Below are positions 21,001 to 33,391 of a stretch of 64,000 nucleotides of DNA, one piece after another. Within the stretch, counting starts at the first letter, position 1. Every line of letters starts with the position of its first letter. The position numbers and the translations under genes are program-made. Location of the stretch: the NCBI GenBank assembly GCA_025093985.1, contig JACAAK010000006.1, positions 868,001-932,000 of the forward strand, in the 5' to 3' direction. A model generated the notes under the pieces. That model searched no databases. It saw nothing but the letters and a program-made list of their open reading frames with translations, and was not told the origin of the DNA. The stretch comes from Calvatia gigantea (taxonomy: Eukaryota; Basidiomycota; Agaricomycetes; Agaricales; Lycoperdaceae).

Positions 21001-24000
21001 TTTTCCCTTAATTTTTTCCCCCCTTTTTTTTTAAAAGGGGGGGGGGGCCCCCGGGGGCCCCCCCCCCCTTTTTTTTAAAAAAAAAATTTTGGGGTTTCAA
21101 TTTTAAACCCGGGGTTTTTTTAAAAGGGGGGGGGTTTTTTTGGAAAATTTGGGTTTTTTAAAAACCCCCTTTTTTTAACTTTGGGGCTTTTTTTGGGGGG
21201 GGGGCCCCCAACCCCGGGGGGTTTTTTTTTGGGGTTTTTTAAAAAAAAAAAAAAGGGGCCCCCCTTTTTTCCCCAAAAAAGGAAAGGGGGGGAAAAAAAA
21301 AACCCCCCCCCGGGGGGGGGGTTTTTTTGGGGGGGGAAAAAATTTTTTAAAAAATTTTTTTTTTAAAAAAGGGGGGGGTTTTCCCCCCCCCCCAAAAAAA
21401 TTTTAAAATTTTTAAAATTTTTTTGGGGGGGGGGGGGGGTTGGGGGGTTTAAATTTTTTTTGGGGGGGGGGGGGAAATTTTAAAAAAAAGGGGGGGGGGG
21501 AAAACCCGGGGGGGGGGGCCCGGGGGGGAAACCCGGAAAAAAGGGGGGTTTTTTAAAAGGGGGGGGCCCAAAAATTTAAAAAAGGGGGGGCCCCCCTTTC
21601 CCCCAAAAAAGGGGGGAGAAAAAAACCTTTTTAAAAAAAAAGGGGGGGGGTTAAAAAAAAAAGGCCCAAATTTTGGTTTTTTGGGTTTAAAAAGCCAAAC
21701 CCAAAGGTTTTTCCCAAAAAAATTTTTAAAAAGGAAAAAATTTCCCTTTTTGGGAATTTTTTTACCCCAAAACCCCCAACCAAATCCCCTTTAAAATTCC
21801 CCCCACCCCCCAACCCCCCTTTTGGGGCTTGGGGTTAAAATTTTTTTCAAAAACCCCCCCCCGGGGGCCCCAGGGGGTAAGGGGAAAAAGTTTAAAAAGG
21901 GGGGAAAAATTTTTAGGGGGCCCCCTTTAAATTTTTTTTCACCTTTTCCCTTTAAAAGGGGGAAAATTTTAAAAGGGTTTTTTAAAAATTTTTTTGTTTT
22001 CCCCCTTTTGGGGGGGGGTTTAGGTTTTTAAAAAAAAACCCCTTTTTTCTTCCCGGCCCCCAAAAAAAACCCCTTTTTTTTTTAAAAAAAGGGGGGAAAA
22101 AAAAAAAAAAAGGGGCCCCCAAAAGGGCCCAAACCCCCAAAAATTTTTTAAAATTTTTTAGGGGTTTTTTTTTTTTTGGGGGGGATAAAAAAAAAAAGGG
22201 GCCCAAAAATTTTTTAAAAAAAAACCCCCCCCAAAAAACCCCCCCCCCAAAATTTTTTTTAAAAAACCCTTCCGGGAGGAAAAAAATTTGGTTTTGGGGG
22301 GAAAAAAGGGGGGGGGCCCGGGGTGGGGGTCATTTAAAAGGGGGTTTTTTTTAACCTTTAAAAAAAGGGGTTTTAAAATTTTTTTGAAAAGAACCCCTTT
22401 TTTCCCCCGGGGGGGGGGAAAAAAGGGGGGGGGTTTTTTTTTTTTGTTTTTTTTCCCCCCCCAATTTTTTGGGGGGGGGAAAAAACCCCCCCGGGCCCAA
22501 CCCCCCTTTTTTTTTTTAAAAAAAAAAGGTTTGGGGGCCCCTTTTTTTTAAAAAAGGGGGGGGGGGGGCCGGGAAATTTTGGGAAAAAAAAAAATTTTTT
22601 TAAAACCCCCCTTTTTTTTTTTCCCCAAAAAAAAAATTTAAAAAAACCCCCCGGGGGGGGGAAACCTTAGGGGGGAAAAAAAAAAAGGGGGGGGGGGAAA
22701 CCCCTTTAAAAACCAAGGGGTTTTAAAAAAGGGGGGAAGGGGGGGGCTTTTTAAAAAAAGGGGAAACCCAAGGAAAAAGGGGGGGGGGGTTTGGGGGCCC
22801 CAAAGGGCCCGGGCCTTTTCCCCGTGGGGGAATTTTTTTTTAAACCCCCCCAAAATTTTTCCCCCCGGGGGGAAAAAAACCCCGGGGGGGGGTTTTGGAA
22901 AGGGGGGGTTTTTTTTGGGAAAAAATTTTTTTTCCCCCCCTTTTTTTTTTTGGGGGGGCCCCCTTTTTTTTGGGAACCCTTTGGGGGGTTTCCCCCCGGG
23001 GGGGGGGTTTTTTTAAAAAGGGGGGGGAAAGGGGTTTTTTTTTTGGGGGGGCCCCCTTTTTTTTAAAAGGTAAAAGGGGGATTTTTTTTTTTTTTAAAAA
23101 AACCCCCCCTTTTTTTCCCCGGGGGAAAAAAACCCCCCTTTTTTACCCCAAACCCGGGCCCCCCCCCCAAAATTTTGCCCTTTTTTTTTCCCCCCAAAAA
23201 AAAAAAAACCCCCGGGCCCCCCCTTTTTTTTTTTTTAAAATTAAATTGGGTGTTTAAAAAAGGGCCCGGGGGGGCCCCCCTTTAAAGGGGGGGGAAACCC
23301 CCCGGGGTTTTTTTTCCCTGGGGGGGGGGAAAAAAAAGGGGGGGGGTTTTCCCCGGGCCCAGGGGGGGTTTTTTTTTTTGGGGGGAAAAACCCCCTTTTT
23401 TTTTCCTTTTCCCCCCCCCTTCCCCAAAAGTTTAAAATTTTCCCCCCCCCTTTTTTTTCCCCCCCTTTTTTTTTTTTGTTTTTTACCCGGGGGGTCCGTC
23501 CTTTCCCCAAAAAAGGTTGGGGGGGGCCCAAAGGGGGTTTAAATTTGGGAAAAAAAATTTTTTTTTTCCTTTTAACCCGGTTTTTGGGCCCCCCGGGGTT
23601 TTTTTTCCCCCCCCCCTTTTCCCCCCAAAAGGGGGGGCCCCCTTAATTTTTCCTCCTTTTTCCCCCCCTTTTCCCCTTTTTTTTTTTTCCCTTTCCCCGG
23701 GGAAATTTTTCCCCCCCCCCCTTTTTGGAAGGGGAAAATTTAAAAACCAAGGGGGCCGGGGAAACCCCTTTTAAAATTTTTTTTTCCTTTTTTTTCCCTT
23801 TTTTTTTCCCCCCCCAAAAAAAAGGGGGAAAGGGGTTTTATTCCCCCCCGGGGTTTAAAGGGGCCCCCCCCCCCCGGGGGGGTTTTTCCCCCCATTCCCC
23901 CCCCTTTTGGCCCAAATTGGTTTTTTTAAAAAAAAATTTTCCCCCCTTTTCCCCGGGGGTTTTAAAAAAAATTTTGGGTTTTCCCCGGCCCCTTTTTTTT

Positions 24001-26503
24001 TTTTGGGGGGGGGCCGGGGGGGGCCCCAAAAAAATTTTTGGGGTTTGGGGGGGTTGGGGGGGTTTTTTGGGGGGGGGGTTTTTCCCCGGACCCCGGGGGG
24101 GGGTTAATCCCCCAAAAAAAACCCCCCCAAAAAAAAAAGGGGGGTTTTGGGGGGGGGCCCCCAAAAATTTCAAGCCCCCTTAAAACCCCCTTTCCCTTTT
24201 TTCCCCCCCAATTAACCCCCCCAAAAAAAAACCCCCCCCCAAAAAGGGGGGCCCCCTTTTTGGTTTTTTTTTTTTTTTTTTTTTTTTAACCCTTTTTTCC
24301 CCCCCAAAGGGGCCCCCCCAAAAATTTTGGGGGGCCCCGGGGGGGGAAGGGGCCCAAAAAAATTTTTTTTCCCCCAATTTTTTTTTTTTTGGGGGAGTTT
24401 CCCCTTTTTTTAAACCCCCGGAAAATTTTTTTTAAATTTTTCCCCCGGGGGGGGCCCCCCCCCGGGGGGAAAGGGGCCCCAAAAAAAACAAGGGTTTTTG
24501 GGGGGGGTTTTAAAAAATTTTTTTAAAAAATTTTCCCCCCCGGGGGAAAAAACCCCCCCCAATTTTTTTTGGGGAAAAGGGTTTTTTCAAAAATTTTTTT
24601 TTAGGGTTTTTTTTTTGGGGTTTTTTGGAAACCCCCCCTTTAAAAGGTTTTTTTTTTTTTTCCCCCCCCCCCCCCCCCCCCCTTTTCCCCCTTTTTAAAA
24701 CCCCCCTTTTTTTTAGTTAAAACCCCCGGGGTTTTTTTCCCCCCCCTTTTTTTTTTGGGGGCCCCCCGCCCCAAAACCAAGGGGGGGGGGCAAAAAAACC
24801 CCCCCCCCCGGTTTAAAGGGTTTTTTTTTAAAAAAAAAAGGTTTGGGGGGGGGCTTCCCTTTTTTTTGGGTTTCCCCCAAAGGGGGGGGGTTTCCCCCCC
24901 CAAAATTTAAATTCCCTTTTTTTGGGGGGGCCTTTGGGGGTTGGGGTTTTGGGGGGGAAAGGGGGTTTTGGAGGGCCCCCCCTTTTTGGGGGGGGGGGTT
25001 CCGGGGGGGCCCCGGGGGGGGTTTTTGGGGGGGGGCCCCCCCCTTTTTTTTTCCGGGGGGGGGAAAAAAAAAAATTTTTTTTTTTTAAAAATTTTTTCCC
25101 CCTTTTTCCCCCGGGGGTTTTTTTTGGGGTTTTTTTGGGGTTTTAAGGGCCTTTTTCCCCAAAAATTTTTTTTTTGGGGGGGTTTTAAAAAGGGGTTTTT
25201 TTTGGTTTTTTTTTTGGGGGCCCCAAAAAAACCCCAAACCTTCCTTTTTTCCCCCCCTTTTCCCCTTTTTCCCCCCCCCCCCCTTTTTTTGGGGGGGGAA
25301 ATTTTTTGGGGGGGGGTTTTTTTAAAAATTTAAAAATTTGGGGGGAAAAAGGGGGGGGGAAACCCCAAAAACCCCCGGGTTTAAACCCGATTGGGGAAAA
25401 ATTTTTTTTAAAAAAAATTAAGGGAAAAAACCCCCCCCTTTTTTTTTTAAAAAATTTTAAAAAAAAATTTTTTTTTAAAAAAAAAGGGGGAAAAAAAGGG
25501 GGGGGAAAATTGGTTTTTTTTTAAAAAATTTTTAAAAAAAAAACCCCAAAAAAGGGGGGGTTTTTTTTTTTAAAAAACCCCAAAACCCCCCGGAAAATTA
25601 ACCCCCGGGTTTTTATTTTTTGGGTTTTTTTTTTTTTTGGGGGGTTTTCCCCCAAAAAATTTAAAAACCCCCCGGGGGGTTTTGGGGCCCCCAAAAAAAC
25701 CCAAATTTTGGGGGGGGTTTTGGGGAAAAAAAAAAAAATTTTTAGAAACCTTTTTGAAAAAACCCCCTTTTTTAAGGGCCCCCCTTTTGGGAAAGGGGGA
25801 AAAAAATTAAAAACCCCTTCCCAAAAAAAACCCCTTTTTTTTTTTTAAAAAAAAATTTGGGCCCCTTTTTTTTTTAAAAAAAAAACCCCTTTTCCCCGGA
25901 AAACCCCCCCTTTTAAAAAAAAAAGTTTTTGGGGGAAAAAAATTAATTTTTGGAAAGGGGGAAAAAAAATTTTAAAAAAATTTTTAAAAATTTAAAAAAA
26001 AGTTAAAAATACCCCTTTAAAAAAATTTTAAATTTTTTTGGGGGGGGAAAGGGAAAAAACCCCCAAAAATTTAAATTTTTTTAAAAAAAAAACCCCAAAA
26101 AATTTTTTTTGGAAAAATTTTTTAAATTTTCCCCCGGGAAAATTTAAAAAAAAGGTTTAAAATTTTTTGGGGTTCCCCCAAAAATTTTTTCCCCCAAAAC
26201 CCCCAAAAATTTTTTTAAAAAAAAAATTTTTTTTTTTAAAAAAAAAAAACCCCCCGGGCCCCCCAAAATTTTAAAACCCCTCTTGGGGCCCCCCCCCCGG
26301 GCCCCCGGGGGGGGCAAGGGAAAACCCCCTTCCCCCCGGGGTTTGGGGCCCCCCCCCCCCCCGGGGGAAAATTTTTCCCCGGAAAAAGGGGGGAAATTTT
26401 CCCTTTTTTCCCCCCCCCAAAAAAAAAAAAGGGGGTTTTGGGGGAAAAAATTTTTTTCCCCCCAAAATTTTTTTTTTTTTAAAAAAAGGGGGGGGCCCCC
26501 CCC

Positions 26504-26544
<41 letters not shown>

Positions 26545-26914
26545 CCCAAAAAAAAAAAATTTAAAAAAACCCCTTTCCCTTTTTTTCCAAAAGGGCCCAA
26601 AAAAAAACCCCCCCCCAAAAAAAATTTTTTGAAAATTTGGCCTTTTAAAGGGAATCCCGGGTTTAAAAAAAACCCAAAAAAAGGGGGTTTAAAAAAACCC
26701 CCTTGGGGAAAATTTTCCCCCAAAAAAAAAAAAATTTTTTAAAAAAAAAAAAGGGGAAAAAGGGGCCCAGGGTTTTTTTTTAAAAACCCCTTTTAAAAAA
26801 AAGGGGGGGGGGGGGCCCCCCCCGGGAAAGGGGGAAAAAACCCCCCCCCCCCCCCAAAAAAAAGGGAAAAACCCCCAAAAAAAAAAATTGGAGGGGCCCT
26901 TTCCCCCTTTTTTC
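18016..26914. other. homopolymer-run sequence, likely sequencing/assembly artefact
   Basis: Nearly every base belongs to a run of 2-12 identical bases for about 8.9 kb, with no recognisable element, codon structure or repeat. It starts gradually inside copia fragment C (after GCAGAAAAGGC) and ends gradually before a normal gypsy RT reading (from CTCTACGAAATC). The many apparent frames encode only F, P, G, K and W runs on both strands. This is what over-called low-quality trace ends look like when assembled. Whatever DNA lies here cannot be read, so its true length is unknown. Confidence 0.9.
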
Positions 26915-29900
26915 CTTTTACTCTACGAAATCACTCAAACTCCACATGAACTCGAAATCAATACGAAGATCACCCAAGCTACAAGTCTCGCACAAAAATC
27001 AACCCCAAAAACCGATACAAAGGTACCCAGGAAATACAAGAAATTCGCTTCACTCTTCGACACGAAGAAATCTGAACGATTCCCCCCTCCCAGACCATAC
27101 GACCATAAAATCGAACTCTTGGATACCTTTAAACCAGAACTAGGGAAAACGTACCCCTTATCACCCCTTGAAACCGAAGAACTCAAGAAGTTCATAAACG
27201 AAAACCTCCGAAAAGGATACATCCGAGAATCTGAATCTCCCATGGCCTCATCCTTCTTTTTCGTAGGAAAGAAGGACGGGAAACTTCGGCCATGCCAAGA
27301 TTACCGTTACCTAAATAAACATACCAAGAAGAATGTGTACCCTATTCCTATGATAACAACAATTATGGACAAACTTCAAGGAGCAAAACTATTCACAAAA
27401 ATGGACGTCCGACTCGGATACAACAACATTCGTATTCGAGAAGGAGACCAATGGAAAGCCGCATTCAAAACTCCAATTGGACTTTACGAGCCAAACGTCA
27501 TGTTCTTTGGAATGTGCAACTCCCCAGCCACCTTCCAAAAGATGATGGACACCATATTCGCAAAAATGCTAGATAAAGGAGGAATTATAATCTATATGGA
27601 CAACATTCTCATCTACGCAAAAACTCAGGAAGAAATGGATCGCCTTACCTTGGAAGCACTCCAGGTCTTGAAAGACAATGATCTATACCTGAAACTAGAA
27701 AAATGCGAATTCGATAAAACCCATCTAGAATATCTCGGCATGATAATCTCCCCCGACAAGATCGAAATGGACAACACCAAACTCCGTGGAATAGAAGAAT
27801 GGCCCTTACCCCGCACTACCCGCGATGTCAGAAAATTCATGGGATTCTGTAACTTCTACCGAAAATTCATACATTGCTATGCCGACATCTCTCGGCCGCT
27901 TAATGCTCTTCTATCCAAAACAAAGAAATTCGAATGGGAATACAAAGCAAACAAAGCCTTCAGCCAACTTAAATCCGAATTCATGAAGAAACCCGTTTTG
28001 CTGATGCCAGACCAAACAAAACCCTTCTTTATCGAAACCGATGCCTCAAAATATGCCTTAGGAGCAGTCTTATCACAACAAGACATGAACAGAAACTACC
28101 ACCCAGTAGCTTTCCTATCCAAAGCATTCAATCCTACCCAATGAAACTACGAAATACACGACAGGGAACTCCTTGCCATAATCACAGCACTAGAAGAATG
28201 GCGACACTACCTAGAAGGAGCCCAACAGCGCGTAACCATACGAACTGATCACAAGAACCTCACCTTTTGGAGAAAACCCCAAAATATCTCCAGAAGACAA
28301 GCTCGGTGGCTTGGTTTCCTCTCACACTTCGACTTCGCAATTGAACACGTCCCAGGAACCAAAATACCTGCCGCCGATGCCCTCTCACGTCGACCAGATC
28401 ACACCCCAGATGATGACAATGACAACGAAAATGTTATTGTCTTACCCGAGGAAGTATTCCTCAGGGAAATCACTGCATTACCAGACGAACTGTTCATCTC
28501 CATGGTTGATCAGGAATTACAGAATGACATCGTAAAATCATCGAAATATGACGAAATCACCATGGAAGCCATGAAACGACTTCTATCAGAATCACCAGAA
28601 GCAATAAATCCAAAATACGGGATGATTCCCCGGCCACATGGACATCTTATGACATTCGAAGGAAAGGTCATCATCCCAGAAGACATGGAACTCCGCCGAC
28701 GTGTCATCCAATGATACCACGACCACCCTTCGATCGGACACCCTGGAGAACAAGAAACTTATCGCCTCGCCAAAGCTGAAGTATATTGGCCAGGAATGAG
28801 TACCTTCATACGAAATTATGTTAAAGGATGCAGCGAATGCCAACAATTCAAAATTAACCGAAATCCTTCCCACCCTTCATTGCAACCGATACCACCGCCA
28901 ATATCTACTAGACCATTCGCCCATATCGCTATGGATCTGCTGACCGATTTACCAAAATCCCACGGATTCGACTCAATTCTGTCCATAGTGGACCATGGAC
29001 TTACGAAGGGGGTAATTCTCACTCCTTGTACAAAGGAAATCACCGCCAAAGGAATTGCCGACATAATTATAGACAAGGTCTACACCAGATTTGGACTACC
29101 GGACAAGATAATCTCCGACCGTGACCCCAGATTCCGAGCAAACTCCAGTCAAGCTCTCATGAAACGACTTGGAATCACCCAATCATTCTCATCAGCCTAC
29201 CACCCTCAATCGGATGGAACAACAGAACGATTCAATCAGGAAATTGCAGCGTACCTATCTATCTACTGTACAGGAAATCCCTCCTCCTGGTCTAAAGCGC
29301 TCCCAATCCTCGAATTCTCCCATAATTCACGAACACACTCTGACCGGAAACAAACTCCTTTTGAACTCATGTACGGAACAAAACCCCATGGAATACCCAC
29401 CATCCTGGAGGAATCAAACTTCACCACTACTGAAGAACGAATAGAACTCCTAGACCATGCATGAAGAGAAGCAATTGCTGCCCACAAACTAGCTATGGAA
29501 CGCATGGAACAACGAATCAAAGCAAAATTCAAACCCTTCACCCTAGGACAAAAAGTGTGGCTTGAACGGAGAAACCTGAAACTCCCATTCAAATCAAACA
29601 AGATCGCACCAAAACGCCTCGGACCATTTACCATCAAAGAAGTCTTATCGCCACTCTCCTACCGACTGAAACTACCTGAAACATGGAAAATTCACAACGT
29701 ATTCCACGCTACCCTTCTCTCCGAATACACCGAAAACAATACCCATGGATCAAATCCACAACCACCTCTCCCTGACATAATAGAAGGAGAAGAAGAATAT
29801 GAAATCGAAGGTATCTTGAACCATAGAACCAAGAATAAACAAAGGGAATACTATATCAAGTGGAAAGGTTACAGCCACGAAGAAAACTCTTGGGAAAACG

Positions 29901-29992
29901 AAGCACAACTCTTACCACATGCCCAAGAACTGTTACGAAAATACCAACGAGAACACTACCTAACCCCCATCCCATCTAAAAGATATAAATAA
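26915..29992 (+). pseudogene. gypsy E1 pol: RT, RNase H, integrase, chromodomain
   Basis: One frame of about 1026 codons with only three stops (TGA at 28142, 28712 and 29462). At each of these the sister copy E2 has CGA. RT shows LRPCQDYRYLNK, KMDVRLGYNNIRI and YMDN, with the second catalytic Asp replaced by Asn (codon 27602-27604). RNase H has FIETDASKYALGAVLSQ and, after the first stop, YEIHDRELLAI. Integrase has the H-C zinc end CSECQQFKINR and intact D, D, E in MDLLTDLP, SDRDPRF and TTERFNQ. The chromodomain (29790-29960) has EEEYEIEGILNHR and IKWKGYSHEENSWE. Protease, gag and the 5' LTR are lost in the unreadable region to the left. Confidence 0.92.
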
Positions 29993-30056
29993 TCCAGGAT
30001 TCGCCCAACTTCTCCATCATTCCTCAACAGCACTTCTACAAACCGAACTACCAATG

Positions 30057-30084
30057 AGCCCATTCTCTCCCCTCCTCCCCTCAT
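30057..30084 (+). repeat. 28-bp duplicated segment flanking the copia insertion
   Basis: AGCCCATTCTCTCCCCTCCT plus eight more bases occur here and again at 33506-33533, where they belong to E1 ORF3. The duplicate sits at the left edge of the inserted copia block, in place of the ORF3 start. Confidence 0.75.
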
Positions 30085-32636
30085 GTGAGCATTGATTCAC
30101 GTCGAATCTCGCTCGTTAACTGATCCTCCCCTTCAAGATTTGGATTAGCGAATGTAACGTTCCACTCAACGCGAACAGCTCCAGTGTCTGGATACAAGAT
30201 CTGCATGCCATTACTGTCGTCATCAAAGCCCAACCATTTCCCTTCCTTGGCACGTGGATCCAACTTATCACCCCCTCCTTGGAAAACCCAACACACCTCG
30301 CCCCACTCGTGTAGGTCCTTCAGGTCTGGTCTCTGTTTGTATACCATTTCAAAAGGAGTTTTTTCTGCGATCACCCTTGTACTAGTCCTATTCATCAACC
30401 ATACAACGTGCCGTGCACATTCCGCCCATAATGATTTTGGAAGCTGTGCGACGTGGTTGAGTGCTCGAACGCGCTCGAGGATAGTACAGTTTCGACGTTC
30501 TGCTATGCCATTGTGCTATGGAGTGTCATGGACAGTAAGTTTGACTTGAGTGCCTTGTGATTGTAGATATTCACGGAAAGCATTCCCTATATATTTGCCT
30601 CCACGGTCTGAGTGTAGCATCTTGATCCGGGCATGGAATTGTGTCTCACACCATGTCTCGAAGGTTTTGTAGGCCTTCGGGACCTCTGACTTCACTGTAA
30701 GGAACCCAATATAGGTCCACCTAGAATAATCATTGGTGAACGTAATGTAGTACTTCTTTCCTTTTCGAGTCTTGGCTGTCGCTGGTCCCCAGACATCGGA
30801 GTGAATTTCAGCAGCAAATTCCTTTGCTCCCTCACTATGGCGCTCCTTTGCTACTCCTTTTTGTGTTGATTTTGCGAACACGCATGCCTCGCAGAAGAGT
30901 TTGGTACCCCCATCCACTTCTAGTCTCAATCCTGTCACCATTCCATCCCTGACTAACTTCTTAGCTGCATCAGGTGCGATGTGACCGAGACGGCGGTGTA
31001 TCAAATCTAGTGTGAGTATCTCTCCAACAGCATTGACTTCCAGTTTGCCCTCAGCCTCTCTTAGAATCCTATACAGGCCCTTTCCGCTTTGTGGAATTTC
31101 TGCGATGCGGGTCCCACTTGGATCATGGATAATACACTTCCTATTTGCGAAAGTTGTTGTAAATCCTGCCTCATCGAGGTGGCCAATTGACACAAGTGTA
31201 TAGCTGGCCTCTGGGGAGTATAAGACTTCCTTTAGCTGTAATTTTGAGGTTGTCCCTCCATTCGGTATGTCGAGGATAACATCTCCCTTGCCAATAGCAC
31301 TGAAATTCTGTTTATTTGCAGCATGGAGAGGTCGTGACGGGGTGCTCTCGAATGTGGTAAAGGCATCGCGATATGGGGAAATGTGTTGTGATGTCCCTGA
31401 ATCGAAAATCTCAATCCACATTGTGGTAAGTGGTTCCTGGACCTGGCCTACAGTGACTTCATCACTGATATCGCACACATTGGCATCAGAGTTGTCCTCT
31501 TCGACAGCTTCCTCAATGAACTACTCCCCTTCAAGATCACCTATTTCCATTGTTATCGATGAGGACACCCAATCATCATCGTCATCCACCCTGGTATCTG
31601 ACTTATCATCTTCGGCACCAATCTCTACGGCAAGAGACTCATCGAAGTCATCTTCAACGATGTTAGCCGAACTACTACCGCCACCCTTTCCCTTTCCTTG
31701 GGGGCCGGTCCCACCACTGTGGTTTCTATCCCAAGTGGTCTTCTTCTTAGAGCATTCACACCGCCAGTGTCCGAATTCTCCACATTCGTGGCACTTCCCC
31801 TTTCTTCCACCCTTCTTTGGCTGCCATGCTGGCTTGCCTCCACCTCCAACAAACATGGCATCGTCTGCATCCAGCTTGGATAAGGATTTCCCAGAATGGT
31901 TAGATCGGGTGCGCTCCCATTCGTCACTGATCAGAATGATCAAGACATCAGGGTCTATAGTATGGTTAAGGGATGAGTGAAGGCGGGCGGCTGAGAGCTG
32001 TCCAGATGCAAAATTTGAGAGCCAACGAGGTAGGAAAGATATAACTGTGCTTCGGTAGTCATCGTCACTGATTTGGACACTGACAGCCGACAATTCATTT
32101 CACTTTGCACTAAGGCCATTCAAGAAGAGTCGAACATCACCCTTGTCTGGGCAATGGGATGCCACGAAGTCGCGACGAAGGCATGCCTGTGAGAAGGCAC
32201 CCTTGTAAGTGTATTCCTGAACAACGTTGTCCCACATCATTTTGACACTGGAGCACCGAGCGATGGTCATAAGGGTTGAGTTGGGGATTTTTTGGAATAA
32301 CAGAGATCTCACAACACGCTCGTTTTGGTCCCATGTGTCAATCATCACCTGGGTGACTGTAGGTGCAGGAGGTGTCAGAATGGCATCAGGTGAAGGTGAA
32401 GGGGTTGTTGATCCCTCTGGTGCCTTTAGTGTACCAGAGGTACTCACAGAGGGTGAGGGCTCAGCCAGGGCAGGTCCAGGGAGCTTCATGCGCTTCTTCG
32501 TTCCGTCAAAGTGGCCCCAGAGGCCTCTCATCTCGACTTCAGTCATGAACCTGAGTGAAAACACAGCCCAGTTCATACCTGCCAGCTCGAGTTTGGGAAC
32601 AGAAGAGGGGAGAGCATTATTCATGGTTGAGGCCAT
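30085..32636 (-). pseudogene. copia H: gag, protease, GAG-pre-integrase, integrase (truncated)
   Basis: Minus-strand gag-pol in a single frame from about ATG 32636 (MASTMNNALPSSVPKLELAG) with three or four stops (about 32099, 31518, 30515). Gag has a zinc knuckle CHECGEFGHWRCEC near 31770. Protease has FDSGTSQHISPY near 31400. Pre-integrase has RRLGHIAPDAAKKL and CEACVFAK. Integrase has HSDVWGPATAKTRKG, LHSDRGGKY and, after a stop, HNGIAERRN, so the D, D and E positions are visible. The sequence ends at about 30085 before the RT, so RT, RNase H and the 3' LTR are missing. Confidence 0.85.
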
Positions 32637-32680
32637 AATGTTCGTGCAAGCAATAATCTGTATTAGAATAGCAACAGGTC

Positions 32681-32693
32681 GGGGCCCATAACC
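32681..32693 (-). promoter_or_regulatory. copia H primer-binding site
   Basis: GGTTATGGGCCCC in sense immediately follows the LTR end TTTTCTACA. Same 13 bases as in two other copia lineages here. Confidence 0.72.
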
Positions 32694-33059
32694 TGTAGAA
32701 AATCTGTATAAACTCAGTAACTCATTATACGCACGAGAACTGTTTATATTAGTCACCTGTATAAACTGGTGATAGAATGAGCTTGGGTCTGGCTATGGAA
32801 GGAAGGATAACATACCTCAGTAACTCGTTATATGCACGAGAACTGAGGTATTCAGCTAATGAGACTATGGTACTTAAGCAATATCATAAGGCAGGGTTGT
32901 ATGTGAAAACTTCGTGTATCTAAGAGTCATGGCACTATGTTAAGTGTCCGTTATGAAAATAGGTCCCTTAGGCCACGTGTAAGTCTAACTGCCGACAGTG
33001 GGCGCTCTGATGGCCAGTATGGCACTCCGCATGTCTCGGAGCAGTTTGGCAATTCAACA
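32694..33059 (-). repeat. copia H 5' LTR
   Basis: 366 bp, TGTAGAAAATC...ATTCAACA on the plus strand. It contains a 30-bp direct repeat (32713-32742 and 32816-32845, two transitions apart). In sense, GTATGT follows directly after the first repeat, a layout like the intron-like segment in family I. It is inserted in another copia gag fragment. Confidence 0.78.
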
Positions 33060-33391
33060 ATGTCTGCAGTGTTGAATATCCTCTGTGACAAAAGCCTGGT
33101 ATACAGCAGCCTTGTCAAGTTTGTCCATGAGGAGGTGAAAGGAGGTGAAGGAGGCAAATTCTTCAGATGGAAGGGCTCTAATGAGGGACATGGAGGCTAG
33201 TTCTTTATCAAGCTGGGTGAGGGTGAAGTCCACAGGCCTGAGGTCCTTAATAGTCTTTACTGCATCTTCAACTTTGTTAATAAGGGACTGTAGGGACTTT
33301 TTCTCAAGTTTCCAGATGGTAAAAAGGTCATTATAGGCATTGAATCACATTCCTGGACACTTTTGGAGGTGCACAGACTGTAGGGAGGTCC
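33060..33391 (-). pseudogene. copia gag fragment
   Basis: Minus-strand sequence reading (in frame, damaged) into a gag-like stretch with LLMDKLDKAAVYQAFVTEDI. It is bounded by the copia H LTR on one side and gypsy E1 sequence on the other. Probably the host copia into which copia H inserted before both ended up in E1. Confidence 0.5.

Noticed and set aside
18069..26723. Dozens of open frames of 60-308 codons on both strands
   Set aside because: They consist of F, P, G, K and W runs produced by homopolymer sequence and have no codon structure or homology pattern.
31267..31980. 237-codon plus-strand frame
   Set aside because: Shadow of the copia H gag and protease frame on the minus strand, which has the zinc knuckle and protease motif.
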